Shown here: piece after piece, positions 9,154 to 18,182 of the stretch
Layout: each line of letters starts with the position of its first letter
Position numbering within the stretch: the stretch's first letter is position 1
From: Pycnococcus provasolii
Lineage: Eukaryota > Chlorophyta > Pseudoscourfieldiophyceae > Pseudoscourfieldiales
DNA: 64,000 nt
Direction: 5' to 3'
Assembly (NCBI GenBank): GCA_049487715.1
Contig: CP150556.1
Span: forward strand, 186,001-250,000
Program-made: the position numbers and the translations under genes
The notes under the pieces: model-generated
What the model was told of the DNA's origin: nothing
Seen by the model: the letters and a program-made list of their open reading frames with translations, nothing else
Database searches by the model: none

Positions 9154-9933
9154 CTAAGCCTCCGTCTCCTTCTTTGCCGGTGGTGCCACAGGCGTCGGCG
9201 TTGGCGTCGGCGTCGATGTCGGCGTTGTCTCAGGCTTGGCATCCTGCTCGAAGAGGAAGTTCACAAGCGCAGCACCACCAACGATGTAGACGATGAGTCC
9301 TCCAAAGGTTCCAGCGGGGCTTTCCTTCTTCTTACTAACCTTCTTCGGCTTCGGCTTCGGCTTCGGTTTCGGTTTCGCCGCGGCGGGCTTTGGTGCAGGC
9401 TTCTTCGCCTCAGGCTTTGGTGCAGGCTTCTTCGCCTCGGGCTTTGCTGCGGGAGCGGGGGCAGTCTTTTTTGCGGCGGCTGGCTTGGCAGTAATCGCCG
9501 GCTTCACGACCGGCGGCTTGGCTGGCGCGGGTGCCCCTCGCTTCGGTGCGGATTTTGGCGGTGGCGCCGTCACCGGCTTTTCGGTGGCGGTCGCCTCGGT
9601 TTTCACCGCATCCTTCTTGGACGCCTTCTTCTCCTTCTTCGGCTTGGGGGCGGGTGCCGCCGGTTTGTTGGAGAGGTAGTCGTACTTCGAGTTGTCAAGC
9701 GCGAGCGCGGCATCTGGGAACGACGCTGCTGATGTGGCGATGAGGGCCGCCGCGGCGAGCCCACTAATCGCTTTGTTCACCACCACTCCAGAGCCAGAGG
9801 ACGACGAGGAAGGGGGGGACGCGGACGCACGAGCAGAAGTAGGACGAGCAGAGGCACGAGCCGGACGCACGTGCATCGTGTTCTTCACAGAGTTGCAGGA
9901 GACAGAGGAGACGGACATCATCAAAGCCGGCAT
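9154..9933 (-). CDS. Lys/Pro/Ala-rich plastid (thylakoid) membrane protein, unknown function
   Basis: I do not recognise the family. From the ATG at 9933 it is 259 residues. The N-terminus is Ser/Arg/Ala-rich with few acidic residues, followed by a hydrophobic stretch (ISGLAAAALIATSAAS) ending in DAALALD, a classic thylakoid lumen signal with an AxA cleavage site. The middle is about 130 residues of PAPKPKKEKK and KPEAKKPAPKP repeats. Near the C-terminus is one membrane segment (GGLIVYIVGGAALVNFLF) and a Thr/Pro tail. The frame is open to 10080, but the extra 49 residues look like 5' UTR. Two GGGATCCC motifs (10032, 10140) lie about 100-210 bp upstream of the chosen start. Targeting is inference; function unknown. 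Confidence 0.72.
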   Translation of the reverse strand: MPALMMSVSSVSCNSVKNTMHVRPARASARPTSARASASPPSSSSSGSGVVVNKAISGLAAAALIATSAASFPDAALALDNSKYDYLSNKPAAPAPKPKKEKKASKKDAVKTEATATEKPVTAPPPKSAPKRGAPAPAKPPVVKPAITAKPAAAKKTAPAPAAKPEAKKPAPKPEAKKPAPKPAAAKPKPKPKPKPKKVSKKKESPAGTFGGLIVYIVGGAALVNFLFEQDAKPETTPTSTPTPTPTPVAPPAKKETEA

Positions 9934-11055
9934 GCTGCGCTGAAGCTGATGGGACGGAACTGATAGGAGGGAGGGTCGGAGGGAGGGAGCTCTGTCTGTG
10001 GTACAGGAGCGATCCATCCGGGGGAATATCAGGGATCCCCAAATTTCCGATTGATTGGATTTTGTGCGTGATCTGCTCATCGCATCGCTCGGGGGGTCCC
10101 ACCAGAGGCCCCACGGGCCACGAGGCCACCACCAACCAGGGGATCCCGAAGATGGATCTCTGGGAAGACGCGAAAGACACGCGGCCCCAGGAGGAGGTGA
10201 AGGAAATCCGAACCCTAGCTAGATCTATGAAACCCTAACTCCTAGGGAGAGGAACCCTTTTCTGTGAACAAGCGTTCTGGGGATAGGCTTAGGTTAGACA
10301 GTTGTCCACAGTTGGGCACAGTTGGGCACAGTTGACCACCCCAGGGGAGGCTTGAGGGAGGTCAGTTGACGGCGACGTGAGTGACCACTTGATTCCCTTT
10401 AACTGAGGCTCAGGCTCGTCGGCAGCTGTTCAACAGAACGTCCATCGCCGGTCAGGCCGTCAGGGAAGCGACTGGCCGACTGCCTTGGACAAGGCTTGGA
10501 TCATTCTGCATCCCGACAGGTCATCCCGACCGACGAAAGCGAAAGCGAAAGCGGCCGACGACTCTGACGACCTTGGAGACCATTCGAGACAGGTAATTTT
10601 ATTCGAGGCCTCATGAGATGAATTGTGAGATTACAGTAAATGGACGAAATGACACCTCGACCTCACGACCTGAGTACCTGACTGACTGACTGGCCTGTTA
10701 AAATTTAAGCCGAGCGAAAACGACTTTTCAACGCCATATATTGGATTGGAATCCTTTTTTTATAAAACACGTCTTCCCAATCCCCTCCAGGGCCCTCCCA
10801 ACAAAACCAAAACTCCGATAACCGGCCGCAACATCATCACGACAAGAATTTTTTTAACTATTTTTTAATATTGATTGGTCTCCATCAGTGTTGTGGTTAC
10901 TACTGTATTTAAAAAATACTTGGTGAAGTTTATTAAGTGTATTAAGGCCTTAAGTCCCTCTCACTCGCACGTCACTTAAGTCGTATACATATTCTTCTCG
11001 TTCGCTCGCTTGTCTCACAATCATTGTATTGTCCACAGTATTCGCCAGTGCAAGT
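9934..11055. other. intergenic between divergent genes
   Basis: About 1.1 kb between two divergent starts. It contains two GGGATCCC motifs near the left gene, a short CACAGTTGGG direct repeat at about 10300-10340 and a GAAAGC triplet repeat near 10540. No ORF looks real. Confidence 0.5.
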
Positions 11056-13074
11056 ATGTCAGGAGGAGGTTTGGATATGGCGGGTCGGTGGAAGCGTTCT
11101 ACCCTTGGGGGGATTGGTGATACACCTCGTTCTTCCAAGTCGTCGTCCTCCAAGACCTTGAAGAAGTTCGTCGAAGAAGATGACGAACTGATGGCTGACA
11201 GACAGCTCCTAAGCACGCCGCCTGAGCCGGGAAGACACTCGATACCAGAGTGGACACCGCGGCCGTTCCTTTCGCCGTCTGCGCAATACCTCGAAAACGC
11301 CGCGGAGAACGATAAAAGGTCAACCTTCAACTCGACGACGTCCACAACAACGTCGTTCAGAAGATTAGCGGCGTCTACAACAAGCACGACGGCGTCTGAG
11401 GCACTCGCATTTCGAAAAAATTCAGTAGCGTCGACAGACGCGCCGGTCGCAGCTCCCAAGGCTCCTGACGGCACACTAGCGCAAGGCCTGAGACGCGAGG
11501 ACTTGTCCAACGCGTATCAGGAGCTGCTCGGAGCCACAGGAAGAATGCAGCAACTTGACACGCCGGGACGACTCGCATTTCTCACGAAAACAATCAAGCG
11601 CACGTGCGCGAAAAAAGCCGAGAACAGAACGGAGGACGAACTGTCGAGCATGGAAAAACTGCTGAGTCGTGACCTTGCTCCCGACTTCTTTGGCAAATTT
11701 CGAAGCCCAGCGTCAAGGCGTGCTCTCTGCAGCTTGCTCAGGCACGAGACGTACAGCCGTGGGGATGTCATCTTCCACCAAGGTGACTTTGGCGAGCACT
11801 TCTACATCATCCTGTCCGGTCGCGTGTCCGTCACCATGGACACGAGGCAACGACCCAGCGACCAAGTGAGCAACAAGCAAAGCCAGCAGGAGGAGAAGGG
11901 TGCCGCCGCGCTGCTTCGCCTCAACACGTCTGAGAAAAACAGAGCTCGCAGCGACGCGCGCGTTGGACGCCTGAAACGTGGCGACGCTTTTGGCGAGATT
12001 GCGCTTATTGCCAACGAGAAACGAACGGCGACGTGCACCGCGCTGGAGCCTGTCGACCTGCTCAGCCTTCACAAGGACGACTTCAACGCGGTGTACACGA
12101 AGGTGTACGGCGTTGAACTGCAGGGAACCGTCGACTTCCTCAAGACGATAAACTTCTTTGAAGGCGTCTCGCACGACGACCTCATGGCCTGGGCGCCGCA
12201 CTTTCACCAGGAGAACTTCCCCAAAGGGAAGGTGTTCCAGCTGGACAACGACGGGCTCGTGCACTTCGTCATGGAAGGCAACCTGGCAATCGTCCGCCCA
12301 CCGATACGTGCTCATCGCATAGCGCACACGCGCCGTGGAACGATGCCGGCGGTGCTTTATCGCAAGAGCCGCGATTCAACGAGCGCGCCGCGCGACGGAC
12401 ATCGAGAGACTGTGTCGGCGGGAGCACCGCAAGGCGGCAGTGCGGATATGCCTCGCTACGCTCACGATCCAGACGGAGGCATTGGAGGTGCCGTTGACCA
12501 GCGTGAAACAGGCATGCCGAGCAGCGGCGTGTCAATTGGAGGTTCCGGCGATGGGAGCGAGATTCTCACGCACATCGGACCGGGTCAGATTTTCGGATAC
12601 AGCACGCTGTTCCCCCAACACCAGCGCGGATGGACCGTCGTATCGCAATCTTCGTGCTTGATCTTGACATGCGAACGCACCGCATTTTTGACGCATGTGC
12701 AAGAGTCGGTGGTTTCCAAAATCAAGATAGAGGCTGACTTCAAGATCCAGTACTTCGATAGCCTCATAGAGGGGCACAAGAAGCGCATCTATCAGTTAAG
12801 CGAAAGGCGCCCTAGCCTGAAGCCGATGCTTGATAATCGATACCGCCGCCCGTCCATCTTCGCGATCGCGAACACTTCGGTGGATGACGAATCAGGCTTA
12901 CCTTCGATCAGCTCACCGCGAAGACGCTTTCCGCTAAGCGAAGAGGAATTTTCGCCAACTTCAGGAGCCAAGAATGGGGCAGGTCATGTCACACCCCGCA
13001 CTGGTCTGCTGCCAATGGCTACGAAGCAATCACCTCTGAGTGGCGGTAGCAGATTACCGCTAACCGCACGATGA
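11056..13074 (+). CDS. protein with tandem cyclic-nucleotide-binding domains
   Basis: Likely a cAMP/cGMP sensor of the PKA-regulatory or orphan CNB type; there is no kinase or channel segment. Length 672 from the first ATG (the frame extends 27 bases further with only a TTG). Residues 1-190 are Ser-rich and disordered. CNB-A at about 200-345 has RGDVIFHQGDFGEHFYIILS and a phosphate-binding cassette GDAFGEIALIANEKRTAT, which keeps the Glu and Arg that contact the cyclic phosphate. It is interrupted by a roughly 40-residue Gln/Arg-rich insert. CNB-B at about 350-560 starts with LKTINFFEGVSHDDL but is longer, split by a low-complexity insert, and shows no intact cassette. The C-terminus is a Ser/Arg-rich tail. 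No inhibitor sequence of PKA-R type was recognised. Confidence 0.8.
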   Translation: MSGGGLDMAGRWKRSTLGGIGDTPRSSKSSSSKTLKKFVEEDDELMADRQLLSTPPEPGRHSIPEWTPRPFLSPSAQYLENAAENDKRSTFNSTTSTTTSFRRLAASTTSTTASEALAFRKNSVASTDAPVAAPKAPDGTLAQGLRREDLSNAYQELLGATGRMQQLDTPGRLAFLTKTIKRTCAKKAENRTEDELSSMEKLLSRDLAPDFFGKFRSPASRRALCSLLRHETYSRGDVIFHQGDFGEHFYIILSGRVSVTMDTRQRPSDQVSNKQSQQEEKGAAALLRLNTSEKNRARSDARVGRLKRGDAFGEIALIANEKRTATCTALEPVDLLSLHKDDFNAVYTKVYGVELQGTVDFLKTINFFEGVSHDDLMAWAPHFHQENFPKGKVFQLDNDGLVHFVMEGNLAIVRPPIRAHRIAHTRRGTMPAVLYRKSRDSTSAPRDGHRETVSAGAPQGGSADMPRYAHDPDGGIGGAVDQRETGMPSSGVSIGGSGDGSEILTHIGPGQIFGYSTLFPQHQRGWTVVSQSSCLILTCERTAFLTHVQESVVSKIKIEADFKIQYFDSLIEGHKKRIYQLSERRPSLKPMLDNRYRRPSIFAIANTSVDDESGLPSISSPRRRFPLSEEEFSPTSGAKNGAGHVTPRTGLLPMATKQSPLSGGSRLPLTAR

Positions 13075-13334
13075 GGTATAAATTATTCCTTAACGTTGCT
13101 TTCCACGCCAATCCCATTTTTTTGCCATGGAGCTGGCAGAATGGACCCAGCCTGATGAACTTGTGCACACACAGGGCATGAGGGCGGCGTCGCAACGATA
13201 TTAGCAGCAGATAAAAATATAAGAACAAAATATTTGCTAGTTGAAGAAAAATCTTATTTTCGTGTAATTACAACAAACGATTTGTCAAAATCAAAAAAAC
13301 AGAGGGAATTGATGGAAAGGGAGGGAACGAATCC

Positions 13335-14623
13335 TCAAACCTCAGGTGCTGGAGCACTGGCGGTGATAACCGCACCAGCGTCAGACGTTCCAGCCTCTTT
13401 GCTTTTCTTGAGTTCACCGCGTTTTTCTGCAGCTTCGCGACGGCCGGGATCGCCAACGTACACCGTCTCACCACTCGCCTTGATGCGGAAGCCGTCGTCG
13501 CGGAGCAAGCCGCGTGGAATGATGACGTGACGGTAGACGGCGGAGCACTGGTAGCCGACACGTCCGCTCAAGTGGCTCGCGAAGAGCCCCCACTTGTCGC
13601 CGCATCCATACTGCTTCGCCACCTCTACGAATCGCTGTATTTCATCCTCCTCCCACTCGCCATCCTTCTGCACGTCGCCAGGTCGCACGTGGCGGTAGAA
13701 GTACGCGTTCGGGTTCTTACGCAGTTGTCCCTTGGCGAACATCTTCGCGGCTTCTGCACCATGGCTTTTTCGCAGTCCCTTGGATTCGTTTCGGTCGAAT
13801 TTGCCACCTCCACCCGCCTCCCACGCCGCCGCTGCATTTTCACGTATTCCACACGTGACACGCACCTGTTCGTTCACCCACCCTTGGAATCGTCCTTCCA
13901 TGCGCGGTCCAGGTTTTTCGATTTCCTGTTTCTTGCACCATTCGTCGCACGTCATGAGCTTGGCCACGAGGTCGTCGTCGTCGGAGTCGGAGTCGTCGTC
14001 GGAGTCGTTGTGTTTTTGTGCGTTTGTCTTTCCGTCGCTTCCGCTGAGGCGTGCAGACTTCCTCCTTGGCATCGCCTTCGCTGCCGCCTGCAGGTCGTGT
14101 TCCTGTTCACGCCACGTCTTGCGTCGTCGCGGCGTGGTTGTGTCACAGCGTGCGCGCGCCTCCGGCCTTGACGGCGTGACAGCGGCTTGCATGCGGCTGA
14201 CTGCCGTGGGTATGTTGAGCGCGGCAAGTTTCGCTTGGTTTTGCTGAATGCGCGCCTCACGCTCGAGTTCGTATGCCGAAAGCATCCCATTACTGCGATT
14301 AGCAGTACCACCACTACTTTTCACCACGTTCTTCTTCTTGTTGTTGTTATTCTTCTGTGGCGTGGTGGTGATGGTTGTTGTGTCTGCTTTGGAAGTCTTC
14401 TTCGAGGCCTGAATCATGTCGTTCTTTAAAAGAGCAGTACTACTTATCTTTTTGAGACTAGAAAGCGACGAAGACGGCGGCGGCGGAGGAGGCACCCCAA
14501 CACCATTATTCGCAACACCAATCCCCGAAGCCGAAGGAGGATGAGCCCCCGAAGGAGAAACCACACCCACCTCAGCAGTGCGAAGACTGTAACGACGAGA
14601 CGAGTACTCACACGCGCAGACAT
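13335..14623 (-). CDS. SANT/Myb-like domain protein
   Basis: Putative DNA- or chromatin-binding protein. The long frame (410 codons) begins with GTG at 14570 and has no ATG. I propose that a first exon, 14612-14623 (Met-Ser-Ala-Arg), is joined by a 41-nt intron, 14571-14611 (GTGAGT...CTGAG), which restores a phase-0 ATG start. The N-terminal half is Pro/Ser/Asn/Lys-rich and disordered, with an acidic run (DSDDDSDSDDDD). Near the C-terminus, KNPNAYFYRHVRPGD is followed by GEWEEDEIQRFVEVAKQYG and CGDKWGLFASHLSGRVGYQC, a single Trp-anchored SANT/Myb repeat. I recall similar FYRH...CGDKWGLFAS proteins in other protists, without known function. CDS confidence is higher than confidence in the tiny intron. 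Confidence 0.75.
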
Positions 14624-15247
14624 TATGACAGCAGTGATGGCGAGGAAGTGATGGCGTGATGAAAAACGCAATGTGACCCCACCCGAGGTCCCCACCCGAC
14701 GAAAAAACAACTCTCTCGAGCGATCAAACTTCCCCAAGGCCCAACCCCCGATGCATCGACCTTGGGCCTATGGGACCGATCGAGTTCGACCGAACGACAA
14801 TAAAATGATAGAGTTATAGGGGATATCGGGTAAGTTTACCCCAGGGGGGAATTCGCGCCCAAACCGATGCATCGGGTGATCGGGGTTTGGTGCCAGGTAC
14901 AGTAAAGGTTTAGGACTTTAGGGGGTGGAAATACTGTACCGGGTTTAGGGGGGCGCCCTCCTAACCCTACCTTTACTACCGGGTAGTCCTTACCCTAACC
15001 GGTGCACCCCTCCGGTAAATTTTACCATACCTTATTTCTCTATGTATGATGTGACCAGTGGTACCAGGAGCGGCCTGTTTCTGTTGTTATTAATAGTACT
15101 ATGCATGTTGTTATTAACCTTAGTATGCAACCTGGCAGCGGCAGCGGCAGCGCAACCACTGACAACAAGCACCTCTACGGGTGGCTCTGCGACACGAAAA
15201 AATATAAATTCTTATCTCGACATTTAATTACCACCCTGAGAGTAAAG
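14624..15247. other. intergenic, degenerate telomere-like patches
   Basis: No gene recognised. It contains scattered TTTAGGG/CCCTAA fragments at about 14910-14995, one TACCGGGTA (14977-14985) and a short (GGCAGC)n run at about 15133. Confidence 0.45.
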
Positions 15248-16921
15248 TTACATAAAGTTGGGCGAAGCTTTCCACAAGATGGCCATCGTACTCCTCCATT
15301 GACCCATGAACGTGTTCTTGTCAATGTAACCCCAACGACCCGACTTGCTCACCTTCGCCTTGGTCTCACCGGACTTGGTCTTCACCTTCGGAGCCTTACG
15401 CGTGCCTGACCTATCCATGCCACTTCGTTCCGGGTTCACGTTGTCCTTCATGCAAAACAGCTGCCCGTGACATTTGTCGCCCGTCGCACCGCACTGGCCA
15501 GGCCTCGGTTCGCAGTGGAACATGACGTTGTAGAAACGCTCGATTGCCCAAGCGGCGTCGCCGCCACTTCGACCCATCTTCATGTACCTGAAGTAGTGCT
15601 GCAGAAGATGCTCGTAATAGCACTTGGGATAGCGCATCATCCGGTCACCTGACGTCATGAAGCACGCTCGCGCAATGCCGGTGTACGATTTGGGCGCCTT
15701 GCCACATGTGAATGCGGACATGGGCGACTGTTGCCATTTTTTTGAAGGCGTGTACGTGCCAAAGATCTTAGCACCAAAGCTCATGAAACTTATGTCCTTG
15801 TCCGCGCTGTGCTGTTTGAAGAACCTTGTGAAGCGAGCGCCATCTCTGAAGCCGCGAAGCGTTCCCTTGGTGAACCACACGTGCGCAGGATACTTGCCGT
15901 AATAGTCAATCATGTACGTGAGGTAGCTCGCGTGATGCCCTCTGCGATACCTCGTGCTCTTCTCGCCAGGTGCGAGTTTACCATGCTCGCTATTCTGGTC
16001 GTGCAGCGTGACACACGGCATGCCAAGAACTTCTACCGGCAGGATTGGCTTTCCCCTGAGATGTTTCGGCGTGTGCTTGGAAGAGTCGCGAACCCTATCC
16101 GTGCCCGTTCGATTGCATTTGCTGTAGATCACGAAGTTGGCGACCTCGCAACCCATTTCGGGAATCCACTCAAGGAACTCGTCACACCAGGCGATGACAA
16201 GCGTAGGCTTGGTCTCCGCCGCCGTGTACCGCTCGCCTCCTGAGGACGACGGTGGAAGCGCCCAGCGGTCCTTGCAGTGCTCAGTTGGCTTGGGACAGCT
16301 AGGGCCTTGCTCCTCCATCTTCATTTCGTCGCCCAACGCCAACGCCGATTTTGGATCCAGTTGGAAGAAGTCCGCACGGACTGGAGTGCCGTACTTTTCT
16401 GACAGCTCGGCGTGAGTCGTGCCTGTCGTTATCGTCGGCGTCGGCGAAGGCTCTTCGACTGACGCCGTGCGAACCGCCGGTGTTGGTGCTTCCACTTTTG
16501 CAACTGGCGCTTCAGCTGGTGCCTCGGCGTCTGCGTCTTCTTCGCTTTCGTTTTCTTCGCTCGGCGCCTCAGCTGGCGCCTCGGCATCTGCGTCTTCTTC
16601 ACTTTCGCTTTCTTCGCTCGGCGCCTCAGCTGGTGCCTCGGCGTCTGCGTCTTCTTTACTTTCGTTTTCCTCGCTTGGCGATCTCGTGAGACGCGACTCC
16701 ATTGCCTTGTTTAACCTCGCATCGAAATCTGCGTCAAAGGACCCTGAAGTCGACACCGGAATACGGAAGTGGGAAGGTCGAGCTGGCGCAACAGGGGCAA
16801 CAGGCGCGTCCTCCGAGTCACCGTCGTTTTCATCACAAGAAACACTCACTGTGAACACCAATACCGCACAAAGCCAAAAGGTCAAAGTGATCCGTGCCAT
16901 TGATCTTAACATCGCCATCAT
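15248..16921 (-). CDS. secreted DUF3431-like protein with acidic repeat stem
   Basis: 557 residues. A signal peptide is visible (TLTFWLCAVLVFTVSVSC). Residues about 85-145 are an acidic stem made of three to four copies of a 20-residue SEEDADAEAPAEAP unit (60-bp tandem repeat at DNA level). The globular part, about residues 210-500, starts at KPTLVIAWCDEFLEWIPEMG and includes FVIYSKCNRTG, GHHASYLTYMIDYYGKYP and VWFTKG. That order (a small 'i-Y-n-K' motif, then G-E/H-x-x-x-Y-L-x-Y-I) resembles DUF3431, a putative glycosyltransferase-like domain of fungi and algae. Many Cys residues fit a luminal or extracellular location. The domain call is from memory of the family pattern; a profile search could change it. 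Confidence 0.68.
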   Translation of the reverse strand: MMAMLRSMARITLTFWLCAVLVFTVSVSCDENDGDSEDAPVAPVAPARPSHFRIPVSTSGSFDADFDARLNKAMESRLTRSPSEENESKEDADAEAPAEAPSEESESEEDADAEAPAEAPSEENESEEDADAEAPAEAPVAKVEAPTPAVRTASVEEPSPTPTITTGTTHAELSEKYGTPVRADFFQLDPKSALALGDEMKMEEQGPSCPKPTEHCKDRWALPPSSSGGERYTAAETKPTLVIAWCDEFLEWIPEMGCEVANFVIYSKCNRTGTDRVRDSSKHTPKHLRGKPILPVEVLGMPCVTLHDQNSEHGKLAPGEKSTRYRRGHHASYLTYMIDYYGKYPAHVWFTKGTLRGFRDGARFTRFFKQHSADKDISFMSFGAKIFGTYTPSKKWQQSPMSAFTCGKAPKSYTGIARACFMTSGDRMMRYPKCYYEHLLQHYFRYMKMGRSGGDAAWAIERFYNVMFHCEPRPGQCGATGDKCHGQLFCMKDNVNPERSGMDRSGTRKAPKVKTKSGETKAKVSKSGRWGYIDKNTFMGQWRSTMAILWKASPNFM

Positions 16922-18182
16922 TCACAAGCCTCCCTCCCTATCGTAGTGCACGAGTTCCCAACCTTCCTTCTTTCCGAATCAGATCGGCCACGAGCTTATT
17001 TTAACCGGCCGGCCTTAAGCGTCGACACCTTAACACGGACCTGAACACCTTAACACACTCTAAACTTCCTGGTGGACACTGGTGGACACTGGTGGACACC
17101 TACCTTACAGTAACACGGACACAGTGTCCAAACCTACTGTATAGTACCGTACGTACGTAGAATAATGATCGTCAAAAGTAAGAATACGCGTGATGTTGAT
17201 CCACCGGTGCACCGCATAGGGGGAGCACCAGCACTCTCCCCCCCTAACCCCTAACCTTAGACTATTCAAGGGCATATTAATCCGGATTAATATGCCCTTG
17301 GACTATTATTGGCTAATGGTTTGAGTTCCAGGAGCGAGATTCGAGGAGGTCCGCTCCAGGTACAGTACGTCGCCCAGGTAAATTGCCAGTGCGAGTTGCC
17401 AATCAATAATAATCCGAGGTTGGTATTCGTCGCCTTGCAAGCCATGCTTTCTTCTTCTGACAGTCGGACAGTCGGAGTCACCTGTTTGGCCCGATCGATG
17501 AGGCGATGACCAGGCTCCCAGGGGGAGAGTTCACCTCCCTGGGGTGGTAAAAAATATTTCATCGTGCGAAATAATAGTTCTGATTTTCTGTAAACCTTTA
17601 TGAAAGAGTAGAGTGGTACTCTGAGTGGTACTATCGTAGTGGTGGAGGGCACTGGAGGCCACCACCAGGCAGTCAGGCCCTTGCACCGCCACCGACTAAT
17701 AACGAGGCCCACCTGCAAGGCCAACCAACGCGGGTTAACTTTACCAGGCCAACAACCGGATTCAAGACGGGTTCATCAAGACCTCGCATTCTCGCAAGTC
17801 GCAACCACCACCATTCGCAACCACCTCACCAGAACAGAACAGGAAGGAGGAAGGGAGGAGGAAGGAGGCTCCGGAGACTTCGAGTAAGAAGAGAGGGAAG
17901 GTCCTCTTCACCCAAGGGAACATCCTACCTGTACTACCAAATAAGGTTATAAAAAGTACTACATAGGGTGGTAGACTACAGTCGAACCATCTCGAAACCT
18001 CCCTCAAAAGGACCACAATCTAAAACGCATCGCTGAACAAACCCCAGGGGAAACAACGGGAACACAAAACCAGGGGGCCGGGGGGCCGGGGGGGTCCCCC
18101 CCCGGGCCTGCTTCGCGCGCTTCTTGAAATACCAACTAAAAATTTAGTTTTCATTCTGCGTTTTCTTGAATTTAATTCCAAC
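16922..18182. other. intergenic between divergent genes
   Basis: About 1.26 kb with no convincing gene. Notable are three direct repeats of CTGGTGGACA near 17070-17100, a perfect 34-bp palindrome (17267-17300) and a C-rich/G-rich stretch just before the RecQ gene (about 18070-18105). Confidence 0.5.
17267..17300. repeat. perfect 34-bp palindrome flanked by 7-bp direct repeat
   Basis: Arms of 17 bp each (CAAGGGCATATTAATCC and its reverse complement) without spacer. GACTATT occurs immediately on both sides (17260-17266 and 17301-17307), as a target-site duplication would. Confidence 0.9.

Noticed and set aside
9293-9679. Phe/Gly/Ala-rich plus-strand open frame
   Set aside because: Antisense shadow of the Lys/Pro repeat region of the plastid gene.
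13527-14171. Plus-strand 214-codon frame opposite the SANT gene
   Set aside because: No recognisable family; the minus frame contains the SANT motif.
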